From Burkholderia sp. SRS-W-2-2016 (GTDB lineage Bacteria; Pseudomonadota; Gammaproteobacteria; Burkholderiales; Burkholderiaceae), in NCBI RefSeq assembly GCF_001931485.1, contig NZ_MSDV01000059.1, positions 37,634 to 101,633 on the forward strand: a DNA stretch of 64,000 nucleotides, written 5' to 3'. Below are positions 35,869 through 44,227 of the stretch, piece by piece. A program made the translations under genes and the position numbers. The notes beneath the pieces were generated by a model, which was not told the DNA's origin, ran no database searches, and worked only from the letters and a program-made list of their open reading frames with translations. Numbering within the stretch: position 1 is the stretch's first letter; every line of letters begins with the position of its first letter.

Positions 35869-36744
35869 TCACCCCGGCGCCGCGCCGGTCAACTGCGCAT
35901 AAACGTCATGCGCGAGCTGCAGCAACTGCTTGCGATCGATCCCGCCCGACACCGCATAGCCGAAATCGCCGTCGACCCAGTAGAACACGTTGACCGGCCC
36001 CGCCTGATACAGCTTGAACGCCGTCGTGTTCGCGTTCTCGCGCCGATGCGAGATGCACAGCGTGACGCGCTCGCCGTTCGGTCCTCGATACATGAACTGT
36101 GCGGTCGGACCATCGGCGCCGGGCAACAGGCGGCCGCCCGACAGCATGAAGCCGCTCTTCGACAGCATCGGCGGATGCACCTGGGTGCCGAGCCGGTTCG
36201 CGAGCCACTGCACGAAATCCTGTTCGTGCTCGGCGCTCATGTCGCCCGGACGCTCGACAGACGGCATGTAGACCACGTGCGCGACCGCCGCCTGGCGTGC
36301 GAAGCCTTCGGCGCTGTCCGCGCTGACCACACGCGCGTCGGCGTGCGGACCGCCGCGTTGGTCGACGGTCTGGTCGACACGAGAATCGGCGGTGTCGATC
36401 GCGACTGGCCCGATCAGCTCGCTGCGGTGCATGCCGATACCGATGCCCAGCACCAGCGCGGCCGCCATCCCGGCGAACCGCGCGGCATAGCGCGGCCAGT
36501 TCGCGGCGCTCCACGCGCGGCGCGGCGCGCCGCTTTGCAGACGCTTCGGCACCGGTTCGTTGAGCACGCGGTCGTAGCGCTCGTGGAACATGCTGTTCAG
36601 CGAAAAATAATCGCTGACGCGCGCGGCCAGTTCCGGATTCTGTTCGAGCGCGCGCTCGACCTCGGCCCGGCGCTCGCCGGACAGCGTGCCGTCCACGTAG
36701 CCGTGGAGATCTTCTTCGCCGATCGGCATTTGCGGCTCGCTCAT
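35869..36744 (-). CDS. Membrane-spanning anti-sigma factor
   Basis: 291-residue protein with an N-terminal anti-sigma segment (EEDLHGYVDGTLSGERRAEVERAL) without the HxxxCxxC zinc motif, one membrane helix near residues 88-104 (FAGMAAALVLGIGIGM) and a long periplasmic domain. It starts inside the end of the ECF sigma gene (ATGA overlap, 36741-36744), which is typical for a sigma/anti-sigma pair. It should hold the sigma factor at the inner membrane until a periplasmic signal acts. The periplasmic part has no recognised ligand site. Confidence 0.86.
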   Translation of the reverse strand: MSEPQMPIGEEDLHGYVDGTLSGERRAEVERALEQNPELAARVSDYFSLNSMFHERYDRVLNEPVPKRLQSGAPRRAWSAANWPRYAARFAGMAAALVLGIGIGMHRSELIGPVAIDTADSRVDQTVDQRGGPHADARVVSADSAEGFARQAAVAHVVYMPSVERPGDMSAEHEQDFVQWLANRLGTQVHPPMLSKSGFMLSGGRLLPGADGPTAQFMYRGPNGERVTLCISHRRENANTTAFKLYQAGPVNVFYWVDGDFGYAVSGGIDRKQLLQLAHDVYAQLTGAAPG

Positions 36745-37259
36745 CGCACCACCTGTAATTTCGCTCCGGGCTGAGTGCCCGCCATCAATGCCCGCAGCCG
36801 CTCACGTCCGCGCGACAGGCGCGACATCACCGTGCCGATCGGGATGTTCAGCGCGAGCGCGACATCGGCATAACTCATTTCTTCGAGACCGACCAGCAGC
36901 ACCACCTGGCGCTGTTCGACCGGCAGCCGCTGCAGCGCGTAGTCGAGATCGCGCATTTCGAGCGACTGGATCTGCGCGGACGGCACGGCCAGCTCGCTTT
37001 CGGCGATGCTGTCGTCGTCGACCGCGACGTGGACCGCGCGCGCCGACGCCTTGCGCGCCTGGTTCGCGAACACGTTGTGCATGATCGTGAACAGCCACGC
37101 GCGCAGATCGGTGCCGGGCTGGAACAGGCGGGTGCGGGCGAGCGCGCGTTCGAGCGTGTCCTGCACGAGGTCGTCGGCGAGCTCGCGGTTATTGATCAGC
37201 GCGCGTGCATAGCGTCGTAGACGCGGCACGTGCTCCATCAATTCGTCACGCACATCCAT
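36741..37259 (-). CDS. ECF-type RNA polymerase sigma factor
   Basis: 172-residue extracytoplasmic-function sigma factor with region 2 (LRRYARALINNRELADDLVQDTLERAL...DLRAWLFTIMHNVF) and region 4 (RLPVEQRQVVLLVGLEEMSYADVALALNIPIGTVMSRLSRGRERL). It is cotranscribed with the overlapping anti-sigma gene. A copy of the GGAATAAA-N12-GTGTTT element lies 122-147 nt upstream of its start, consistent with autoregulation. Nearby catalase and cytochrome b561 genes carry the same element. Confidence 0.93.
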   Translation of the reverse strand: MDVRDELMEHVPRLRRYARALINNRELADDLVQDTLERALARTRLFQPGTDLRAWLFTIMHNVFANQARKASARAVHVAVDDDSIAESELAVPSAQIQSLEMRDLDYALQRLPVEQRQVVLLVGLEEMSYADVALALNIPIGTVMSRLSRGRERLRALMAGTQPGAKLQVVR

Positions 37260-37380
37260 GATGGGTCCCGGTTCTGGGGCTTGAGGTCGGCATCGGCATC
37301 GGCATCGGCTTGGTCCGGTCGGTCACGAGGCGCTTCGGTCCGGTCGCGCAAGCGGCCCGCGTATCGCGCCTTCGACCAGC

Positions 37381-37406
37381 AAACACCTGTGCGGGCATTT
37401 TATTCC
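37381..37406 (-). promoter_or_regulatory. Putative ECF promoter, sigma gene (copy C)
   Basis: On the minus strand GGAATAAA (37406-37399), 12 nt, then GTGTTT (37386-37381). Same layout and spacing as the other three copies in this locus. The sigma gene starts 122 nt downstream. Confidence 0.75.
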
Positions 37407-37447
37407 GTCGCGTTTCGGGCTGCGCTTAACGTGCGGTCCGCTTGCGG

Positions 37448-38197
37448 TCATCGCGCGGTCATCACGTCGGCGGCGCGCATCAGCCCGTGGGTCCGCGCAT
37501 TGCCCGCGACGACGAAGCGCTGCCGCTGCGCGGTCCACGTCAGCAGCCGCAGTTCGCCGACCCGGCGCGCGGACCATTGCGGCTGCTCGCGCGCGAACGG
37601 CGCCGCGGCCGACAGCACCACCACCGGTTGCTGGTCGCCGTTCAGATAGACGAACTCGTTCGCGCGTTGCAGCGGGCCGAGTTGCAGCACGCGTTGCTCG
37701 ACCAGCCGCAGCCCGATCGCGCCGAGTTCCGGCGCGGCCGGATCGACGCGCGTCGGCGAAGCGGCGGAAAAGGGCCGTGCGCTGAGTTCGGCGAGCGCCA
37801 TCACGGCGGCGTTGTCGAGCGCCGGCGCGGACACCTGGGAGGCCGCGAGCCAGCCGCTGCCGGCGGCCAGCGTCAGCGCGACGGTGGCGAACAGTGCAAG
37901 CGTACGGCGCGTGCGGCTGGCCGGGAGCTGGCCCCGGCGCCCACGCCCGCGCGGCGAGCCGCCGGCGCGTTGCGGCGCCGGCTCCGACCCCGGCTCCGGC
38001 TTGTCGGTGCTCGGAAAGCTTGCCTGAATCTGCGCGTTGAGCCGGTCGTAGAACGCGACCCGCCGCGCTTCCGCCGGATGCTTGCCGAGATAGTCGCGCA
38101 GCGCCGCCGCGCGTTCGGGCGTCAACGTGCCATCGGCATAAGCCTGAATCTCGGCTTCCGATGGCGAGCCGCCGGACGGGTGATCGGTCGAGGTCAT
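37448..38197 (-). CDS. Second anti-sigma-like membrane protein
   Basis: 249-residue protein built like an anti-sigma factor: an N-terminal segment SEAEIQAYADGTLTPERAAALRDYLGKHPAEARRVAFYDRL, an Arg-rich stretch, one membrane helix (about 99-117) and a periplasmic domain of about 130 residues. It is on the same strand and upstream of the sigma gene, 188 bp away, with its own GGAATAAA-type promoter 39 nt before the start. The sigma factor already has an overlapping anti-sigma partner, so this may be a second regulator or a modulator. Translation initiation has only a weak ribosome binding site. Confidence 0.8.
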   Translation of the reverse strand: MTSTDHPSGGSPSEAEIQAYADGTLTPERAAALRDYLGKHPAEARRVAFYDRLNAQIQASFPSTDKPEPGSEPAPQRAGGSPRGRGRRGQLPASRTRRTLALFATVALTLAAGSGWLAASQVSAPALDNAAVMALAELSARPFSAASPTRVDPAAPELGAIGLRLVEQRVLQLGPLQRANEFVYLNGDQQPVVVLSAAAPFAREQPQWSARRVGELRLLTWTAQRQRFVVAGNARTHGLMRAADVMTAR

Positions 38198-38235
38198 GGT
38201 GAGGCGTGGTCGAAGGAGGGCGGCGATCGGAAGGT

Positions 38236-38261
38236 GAACACCGCGAGGGTGCGTTTATTCC
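38236..38261 (-). promoter_or_regulatory. Putative ECF promoter, second anti-sigma-like gene (copy B)
   Basis: Minus-strand GGAATAAA (38261-38254), 12 nt, GTGTTC (38241-38236); the gene starts 39 nt downstream at 38197. It is divergent from copy A, 36 bp away, so the two GGAATAAAC boxes also appear as an inverted repeat. Confidence 0.78.
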
Positions 38262-38297
38262 CGTTGAAAACGATCTTTTTCATGCGCCGTCGATTCA

Positions 38298-38324
38298 GGA
38301 ATAAACCCCGCCGTGCGGTGGTTC
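38298..38324 (+). promoter_or_regulatory. Putative ECF promoter, DUF4148 gene (copy A)
   Basis: GGAATAAA (38298-38305), 12 nt, GTGGTTC (38318-38324). It has one extra G compared with the other copies. The DUF4148 start is 41 nt downstream. Confidence 0.75.
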
Positions 38325-38364
38325 TGCTCGATGCGAACCCGCACAACTCTCTCAGGAGTCGATC

Positions 38365-38646
38365 ATGAACAAGTTCTCGTTGGCCGCGTTGTCCTTCGTC
38401 GTTCTCGCCGCTTCGACCGCTTCGGCGGGCGCGTTGGCGCAGGGCAAGACCCGTGCTCAGGTGTACCAGGAATTGATCGAGGCGCAGCAGAACGGTCTCG
38501 ACTACATCACCGATGCGTCCTATCCGGACGTCAATCCGATGTTCGCGCCGCAGGTCGAGCAGCGCAAACAGGCGCTCGCCGCGCAGGCGGCGGCCGCCGC
38601 GAGCCGCGTCGCGACGACCGGCGCACCGGCTGCCGGTGCGAATTGA
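38365..38646 (+). CDS. DUF4148 exported protein in the ECF locus
   Basis: 93-residue secreted protein: a signal peptide ending ASAGALAQG, then the DUF4148 signature TRAQVYQELIEAQQNGLDYITDASYPDVNPMF and an Ala-rich tail. AGGAG precedes the ATG. It is closest in type to DUF4148 members with the NG(L)xYxTDASYPDV motif and differs from the copy at 31.5 kb. It carries the locus promoter element, so it is probably a target of the ECF sigma factor. Function unknown. Confidence 0.88.
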   Translation: MNKFSLAALSFVVLAASTASAGALAQGKTRAQVYQELIEAQQNGLDYITDASYPDVNPMFAPQVEQRKQALAAQAAAAASRVATTGAPAAGAN

Positions 38647-38662
38647 ATCGACGCAGCGCTTT

Positions 38663-38749
38663 GCAACTCGCAGGCAACTCGCAGGCAACTGGCGCACAAC
38701 CGGCGCACAACCGGCGCGCGCGAATTCTTCGAATGAACGCGCGCGCCGG
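38663..38749. repeat. 11-bp tandem repeats followed by a 12-bp-stem hairpin
   Basis: GCAACTCGCAG occurs twice in tandem (38663-38684) plus a partial copy, then GGCGCACAACC twice in tandem (38691-38712). Immediately after, CCGGCGCGCGCG (38711-38722) and CGCGCGCGCCGG (38738-38749) form a perfect 12-bp stem whose loop has an inner ATTC/GAAT stem. The hairpin probably insulates the DUF4148 transcript from the catalase operon. Confidence 0.7.
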
Positions 38750-38757
38750 AGCCGGAT

Positions 38758-38783
38758 GGAATAGATCGTCGAAAGCGGTGTTC
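38758..38783 (+). promoter_or_regulatory. Putative ECF promoter, catalase operon (copy D)
   Basis: GGAATAGA (38758-38765), 12 nt, GTGTTC (38778-38783). One base differs from the GGAATAAA of the other copies; spacing is identical. The catalase start is 59 nt downstream. Confidence 0.75.
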
Positions 38784-38841
38784 ACCCGAACGTTGCTTCA
38801 TTCGTCGATCGATTCGTCGATCCATCCGGTAAGGAGTCCTC

Positions 38842-39954
38842 GTGACACAACCCTCCGTTCCCACGCCGCCGTCCGGCGAGCGGCCGATCTGCGTGCCGTG
38901 CCGGCTCGCCGCGATCGGCGCCGTCGTGCTCGCGCTCGCGGGTGGCTTCGCGTACACCGCGGGCTGGCTCACTCCCGCGCGTTTGAGCGCGCCACGCATC
39001 ATCGATACGTTCGAAGCGAACGCCGGCCCGCATCCCGGCTATCGACGCAATCACGCGAAAGGCCTATGCGTCGAGGGCTATTTCGACAGCAACGGCAACG
39101 GCGCCGCACTATCGCATGCGGCGGTGTTCGCGCCGGGCCGCACGCCGGTGTCGGGCCGCTTCGCGGTGCCGGGCGGCAATCCGTCCGCGCCCGATACGAG
39201 TTCGCCGGTGCGCAGCCTCGCATTGCAGTTCCGGCTGCAGGACGGCGAAGAGTGGCGCACCGGCATGAACTCGACGCCGCTCTTCGTCGTGCACACGCCC
39301 GCGCAGTTCTACCAGCAGTTGCTGGCGACGAAGCCTGATCCCGCGACCGGCAAACCGGACCCGGCGAAACTGAAGGCGTTCTTCGCGGCCAATCCCGAGA
39401 CCCAGCCGTTCCAGCGCTGGGTGAAGGCGCACGCGCCGTCGTCGAGTCTCGCGAACGCCGCGTATTACGGCATCAACGCGTTCCTGTTTACCGACGCGCA
39501 CGGGACGACGCGCGCGGTGCGCTGGTCGGTCGTGCCCGACACGCCGTACGCGCCGGTCACTGCCGAGCAGCAGGCCGAAAAGAATTTCCTTGCCGCCGAT
39601 CTCAATGAACGGCTGCAACAGGGACCGTTGCGCTGGCACCTGATCCTGACCGTCGCGCAAGCGGGCGATCCGACCGACGACGCGACGCTGCAATGGCCCG
39701 ACGACCGTCAGCGCATCGACGCGGGCACGCTGGTGCTCGAGCGCACGACCTCGCAGGAAGACGGCACCTGCCGCGACATCAACTTCGATCCGACGATCCT
39801 GCCCGCCGGCATCGCGCCGTCCGACGATCCGCTGCTGGCCGCGCGCTCGGCCGCCTACGCGCTGTCGTTCAAACGCCGCACGCGCGAAGAGGCGCTGCAT
39901 CCGGAGGTTCATCAAACGCCGGCCACCGACGCACACAAGGGAGAGCACTCATGA
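38842..39954 (+). CDS. Membrane-anchored SrpA-type catalase-related peroxidase
   Basis: 370-residue haem protein of the short catalase-related family. One N-terminal membrane helix (about 20-42) would place the catalytic part in the periplasm. The distal His is in RNHAKGLCVEGYF (near residue 75), and AYYGINAFLFTDAHG is the region after the haem. It lacks the large domains of true catalases and is expected to be a peroxidase drawing electrons from the overlapping cytochrome b561 gene. A copy of the GGAATAGA-N12-GTGTTC element precedes it, so the ECF sigma factor probably drives the operon in response to oxidative stress. Confidence 0.9.
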   Translation: MTQPSVPTPPSGERPICVPCRLAAIGAVVLALAGGFAYTAGWLTPARLSAPRIIDTFEANAGPHPGYRRNHAKGLCVEGYFDSNGNGAALSHAAVFAPGRTPVSGRFAVPGGNPSAPDTSSPVRSLALQFRLQDGEEWRTGMNSTPLFVVHTPAQFYQQLLATKPDPATGKPDPAKLKAFFAANPETQPFQRWVKAHAPSSSLANAAYYGINAFLFTDAHGTTRAVRWSVVPDTPYAPVTAEQQAEKNFLAADLNERLQQGPLRWHLILTVAQAGDPTDDATLQWPDDRQRIDAGTLVLERTTSQEDGTCRDINFDPTILPAGIAPSDDPLLAARSAAYALSFKRRTREEALHPEVHQTPATDAHKGEHS

Positions 39955-40490
39955 AGTCCGCGCGCACTCATTTCAGTCCGCTCGCGCGGCTGCTGCACTG
40001 GACGATGGCGCCGCTGATCGTCGCGATGCTGTTTATCGGCGTCGGCATGGTCGCGACCGTGTCGCGCGCGCACGATGCGCTGGTCGCGCTGCATCGGCCG
40101 CTCGGCATTGCGTTGCTCGCGCTGGTGCTGGTGCGGCTGGCGGTGCGCGTCACGCGCGGCAGTCCGCCGTTGCCGCGGGAGATGCCGGCGTTGCAGCGGT
40201 TCGCGGCGAAGGCGTCGCACGTCGTGCTGTATGCGCTGATGCTGGCGATGCCGCTGATCGGCTGGGCGATGCTGTCGGCGGCCGGCTATCCGGTCACGCT
40301 CGCCGGTTCGTGGCATCTGCCGCCGATCGCGCCGCACAACGTCCAGCTGTTCGCGCTGCTGCGCGCGCTGCATACGTGGCTCGCGTTCGCGCTGTTCGCG
40401 ACGGTGCTGCTGCATCTGGCGGCGGCGCTGCTGCATGCGCTGATTTTGCGCGACGGCGTGTGGAGCAGCATGGCGCGCGGCGGCCGCTGA
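39951..40490 (+). CDS. Cytochrome b561 family protein
   Basis: 179-residue four-helix di-haem membrane cytochrome: RLLHWTMAPLIVAMLFIGVGM, LHRPLGIALLALVLVRLAVR, KASHVVLYALMLAMPLIGWAM and LHTWLAFALFATVLLHLAAALLHAL carry the His ligands in helices 1, 2, 3 and 4. ATG 39951 overlaps the catalase stop (ATGA), showing translational coupling. It would pass quinol electrons to the periplasmic peroxidase, a pairing known for SrpA-type catalases. Confidence 0.9.
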   Translation: MKSARTHFSPLARLLHWTMAPLIVAMLFIGVGMVATVSRAHDALVALHRPLGIALLALVLVRLAVRVTRGSPPLPREMPALQRFAAKASHVVLYALMLAMPLIGWAMLSAAGYPVTLAGSWHLPPIAPHNVQLFALLRALHTWLAFALFATVLLHLAAALLHALILRDGVWSSMARGGR

Positions 40491-40651
40491 GGGCCATGCA
40501 GCCATTGCCGTCCCACGCGTAAAATGGCCGGTTACCACAGGCACATGGCAGCCGGCCGGAGCGGGCCGGGCGTCGCTCACGAGCGTCGTCCGGCGCGTGT
40601 TTTTGTCCCGCGCGTGCTCGCCTTCGCCGGCTTGAACAGGAATGCACGCGG

Positions 40652-43600
40652 ATGTCGTCAGTTTTCTTCGATCGGGAAAGGATTACGGACTGGCTCGGTG
40701 AGTGGACCGTCGCCAAGGCGCGCTCGGTGGGCGCGGTCAGCAACGTGAAATGGCATGGCTCGACGCTGTCGGGCAACGTGCAGGGGTCGCGGCCGCAGCC
40801 GTACCGCACGCGGGTGCACTTTCGCACCGATGGCGGCTCGCCGTGGGCGCAAGGCGACTGCACGTGCCCGGTCGGGCGCGATTGCAAGCACGTCGCGGCG
40901 CTGCTGCTCGCGGAACTCGACTACCACGACGAGATGGATCACATCACGCAGGTGCAGGACGAGGAAGAGGACAGCGGCGAGAGCGATGGAGCGGATGCGC
41001 AGCGCGGTTTCGCTGGGCGGCCGGTGACGGCGCGCATTGCTTTGTCATTCGACGCGCCGTCGCCGGCAATGTCATCTCCATCCCCGGGCGTGCGCCCCGA
41101 ACTCGTCAGCTGGCTCGAACGCTTTCGCGAACGGGCCCGCGCGGCCGAAGCCGCCGATACCGCGAGCGCCAGCCAGCCCCCGCGCAAAACCGCGCGCACC
41201 GAGACGCTCGCCTACCGGCTCAACTGGTCGAGCTTCCATTTGCGCCATGAAGTGGTGCTGCATCGTGCGCGCTGTGACGCCGATGGCACGATCGTCGAAG
41301 TCGGCGACAGCTGGAGCGATGTCGAGGCGGCGTTGCTGCGTCAGCCGCGCTTTATCTCCGACGAAGATCTGTCGATCCTGCGCGGCCTGTGGCTTAACCG
41401 CTCGCGCGAGGATTTCGGTCAGTTCGTGCTGCGCGGCGCGAGCGGCGCCGAGACGTTGCAGAAACTGATCGCGACCGGCCGCCTGTTCTGCGACTTCGGC
41501 ATCGCCCCCGGTCAGGCCGGGCCGACGCCGCTCGCGCGGGCCGCCGACCGGCCCGGCAGGATCGAATGGGAGCCGCTGCCCGATCAACGCCTGCGCCCGG
41601 TGCTGCGCACCGAACCGCGCGCGAGCATGGTGCTGCCGACCGAGCCGGTCTGGTACGTCGACGGCGTCGCGCACGCGGCCGGCATCGTGCCGTTGTCGCT
41701 GCCGTTCCAGCAGTTGCCCGACTATCTCGCGATGCCGCCGATCTCGCTGGCCGAGGCGCCGCTGGTCGCATCGGTGCTGCGCGAGATCGCGCCGGGGCTG
41801 CCGCTGCCGCCGACCCACGACGCCTCCACGCTGCGCGTGATCGACGTCGAGCCGGTGCCGGTGCTGACGCTGAACAGCCACGCGTTGACCAGCACGACGA
41901 AACTGTCCCGGGTTGCGAAGAGCGCGAAGCCGGGCGCGGCGGGCAAAACACCGGGAACGCCGGGGACTTCGGCGCGCGACACCAGCTCGGTCGAACTGGC
42001 CGCCGTGAGCTTCGACTACGACGGCGTCAGCATCAACGCCGACAGCAGCGTGACGCTGGTGCCGCTGCCGGGCGGCGACGTGATCCACATCCGCCGGCGC
42101 TACGAGGTCGAGAAAAAGCGCCTGCTCGAACTGCGCAAGACCGGTCTGCAGAAGGTGCCGACGCGCAGCGTCCACGCGGCGCGTCAGTTGCCCGACACGA
42201 TGCTCGGCCTGCCCGATGCCGACGCGTGGTCCGAATTCGTCAACGACGCGCTGCCGCGGCTCAGCGCGAACGGCTGGCGCGTGACGATGGCGGCCGAGTT
42301 CCGCTACAACGTGATCGAGATCGACGCCATCGAAGGCACCGCGCAGCAGGCCGGCGACGGCTGGTTCGATCTGGAGATGGGCATTCGCGTCGGCGAGCGC
42401 AATGTGCGGCTCGAACCGCTGCTCGCCGATCTGTTCCGGCGCGACCGGCGCTGGCTGTCCGGCGCGCTGGAGACGATCGGCGACGCCGAGCCGATCGAAT
42501 TGAAGACCGAGGAAAACAAGCGGCTGCGGCTGCGCGCGGACCGGTTGAAGCCGGTCGTGCGCGTGCTGGTCGATCTGTTCGATTCGCTCGGCGGCGCGCT
42601 CGCCGACGGCGCGCCGCTACGCGTGTCCGCGCTCGACGCCGGCCGGCTCGACGCGCTGAACGACACCGGGCGCTGGCAGTTCAGCGGCGACGCATCGATC
42701 CGCGAACTCGCGCGCCGCCTGCAGGCCGGCCCGGGGCTGCGCGAAGTGCCGCTGCCGCGCGGTCTGAAGGCCGAGTTGCGCGCGTACCAGCAACAGGGGC
42801 TGAACTGGATGCAGTACCTGCGCGAACAGGATCTGGCCGGCGTGCTCGCCGACGACATGGGGCTCGGCAAAACCGTGCAGACGCTCGCGCACATTCTCGC
42901 GGAGAAGGAAGCGGGGCGGCTCACACGTCCCGCGCTGATCGTCGTGCCGACCACGCTGGTGCACAACTGGCGCGAGGAGGCGCGGCGCTTCGCGCCCGAG
43001 TTGAAAGTGCTGGTGCTGAATGGCCCGCAGCGCAAGGAGCGCTTCGAGCGGATCGGCGAACACGAACTGATCCTGACCACCTACGCATTGCTGTGGCGCG
43101 ACCAGAAAGTGCTCGCCGGCCACGACTACCATCTGCTGATCCTCGACGAGGCGCAGTACGTGAAGAACGCGAGCACCAAGGCCGCGCAGGCGATTCGCGG
43201 GCTGCACGCGCGGCATCGGCTGTGTCTGACCGGCACGCCGCTCGAAAACCATCTCGGCGAGCTGTGGTCGCAGTTCGATTTTCTGTTGCCGGGTTTTCTC
43301 GGCAGCCAGAAGGATTTCACGCGGCGCTGGCGCAATCCGATCGAGAAGAACGGCGACGACGTGCGCCGCGCGTTGCTCGCGCGCCGGATCCGGCCATTCA
43401 TGCTGCGCCGTCGCAAGGACGAGGTCGCGAAGGAGCTGCCGCCGAAGACGACGATCATGTGTCCGGTCGATCTAGAAGGCGCGCAACGCGATCTGTACGA
43501 AACCGTGCGGACCGCGATGCAGGACAAGGTGCGCGCGGCGGTGAGCGCGCAAGGGCTCGCGCGCAGTCACATCATCGTGCTCGACGCGCTGCTGAAGTTG

Positions 43601-44227
43601 CGCCAGGTGTGCTGCGATCCGCGGCTGCTCGGCACGCTGGGCGCCGCCGCCGCGAGCGGCGGCGAACGCGAGCACGAACACGATCGCGCGATGCGCTCGG
43701 CCAAGCTCGACCTGCTGCTGTCGATGCTGCCCGAACTGATCGAGGAGGGCCGCCGTGTGCTGCTGTTCTCGCAGTTCACCGGCATGCTCGCGCTGATCGC
43801 CGCCGCGCTCGACGAAGCCGCGATCCCGTACGTGATGCTGACCGGCGACACCGCCGATCGCGTGACACCGGTCGAGCGTTTCCAGCAGGGCGAGGTGCCG
43901 CTGTTTCTGATCAGCCTGAAGGCGGGCGGCGTCGGCCTGAACCTGACCGCCGCCGACACGGTGATCCACTACGACCCGTGGTGGAATCCGGCCGCCGAGA
44001 ACCAGGCGACCGACCGCGCGCATCGGCTGGGCCAGGACAAGCCGGTGTTCGTCTACAAGCTGATCGCGGCGGGCAGCATCGAGGAAAAGATCGTCGAATT
44101 GCAGGAGCAGAAGGCGAGCCTCGCCGACAGCATTCTGGTCGAAGACGCGGCCGGCGCCGCGAAGTTTTCCGCCGACGATCTCGACGCGCTGTTCGCGCCG
44201 ATGCCGGAGATCGAGGGGATGCGCTGA
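40652..44227 (+). CDS. SWIM zinc finger SNF2-family helicase
   Basis: 1191-residue DNA-dependent ATPase. An N-terminal SWIM zinc finger (Cys70, Cys72, Cys78, His80 in CTCPVGRDCKH) is followed by a long middle part and the Snf2 motor from about residue 710: DDMGLGKTVQTLAHIL (Walker A), ILDEAQ (DEAQ box), LTGTPLENHLGELWSQ, then helicase C with SLKAGGVGLNLTAADTVIHYDPWWNPAAENQATDRAHRLGQ. This arrangement is common in bacterial RapA/HepA-like proteins of unknown role in transcription or DNA repair. The ATG is the family-like start; it is monocistronic. Confidence 0.93.
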   Translation: MSSVFFDRERITDWLGEWTVAKARSVGAVSNVKWHGSTLSGNVQGSRPQPYRTRVHFRTDGGSPWAQGDCTCPVGRDCKHVAALLLAELDYHDEMDHITQVQDEEEDSGESDGADAQRGFAGRPVTARIALSFDAPSPAMSSPSPGVRPELVSWLERFRERARAAEAADTASASQPPRKTARTETLAYRLNWSSFHLRHEVVLHRARCDADGTIVEVGDSWSDVEAALLRQPRFISDEDLSILRGLWLNRSREDFGQFVLRGASGAETLQKLIATGRLFCDFGIAPGQAGPTPLARAADRPGRIEWEPLPDQRLRPVLRTEPRASMVLPTEPVWYVDGVAHAAGIVPLSLPFQQLPDYLAMPPISLAEAPLVASVLREIAPGLPLPPTHDASTLRVIDVEPVPVLTLNSHALTSTTKLSRVAKSAKPGAAGKTPGTPGTSARDTSSVELAAVSFDYDGVSINADSSVTLVPLPGGDVIHIRRRYEVEKKRLLELRKTGLQKVPTRSVHAARQLPDTMLGLPDADAWSEFVNDALPRLSANGWRVTMAAEFRYNVIEIDAIEGTAQQAGDGWFDLEMGIRVGERNVRLEPLLADLFRRDRRWLSGALETIGDAEPIELKTEENKRLRLRADRLKPVVRVLVDLFDSLGGALADGAPLRVSALDAGRLDALNDTGRWQFSGDASIRELARRLQAGPGLREVPLPRGLKAELRAYQQQGLNWMQYLREQDLAGVLADDMGLGKTVQTLAHILAEKEAGRLTRPALIVVPTTLVHNWREEARRFAPELKVLVLNGPQRKERFERIGEHELILTTYALLWRDQKVLAGHDYHLLILDEAQYVKNASTKAAQAIRGLHARHRLCLTGTPLENHLGELWSQFDFLLPGFLGSQKDFTRRWRNPIEKNGDDVRRALLARRIRPFMLRRRKDEVAKELPPKTTIMCPVDLEGAQRDLYETVRTAMQDKVRAAVSAQGLARSHIIVLDALLKLRQVCCDPRLLGTLGAAAASGGEREHEHDRAMRSAKLDLLLSMLPELIEEGRRVLLFSQFTGMLALIAAALDEAAIPYVMLTGDTADRVTPVERFQQGEVPLFLISLKAGGVGLNLTAADTVIHYDPWWNPAAENQATDRAHRLGQDKPVFVYKLIAAGSIEEKIVELQEQKASLADSILVEDAAGAAKFSADDLDALFAPMPEIEGMR

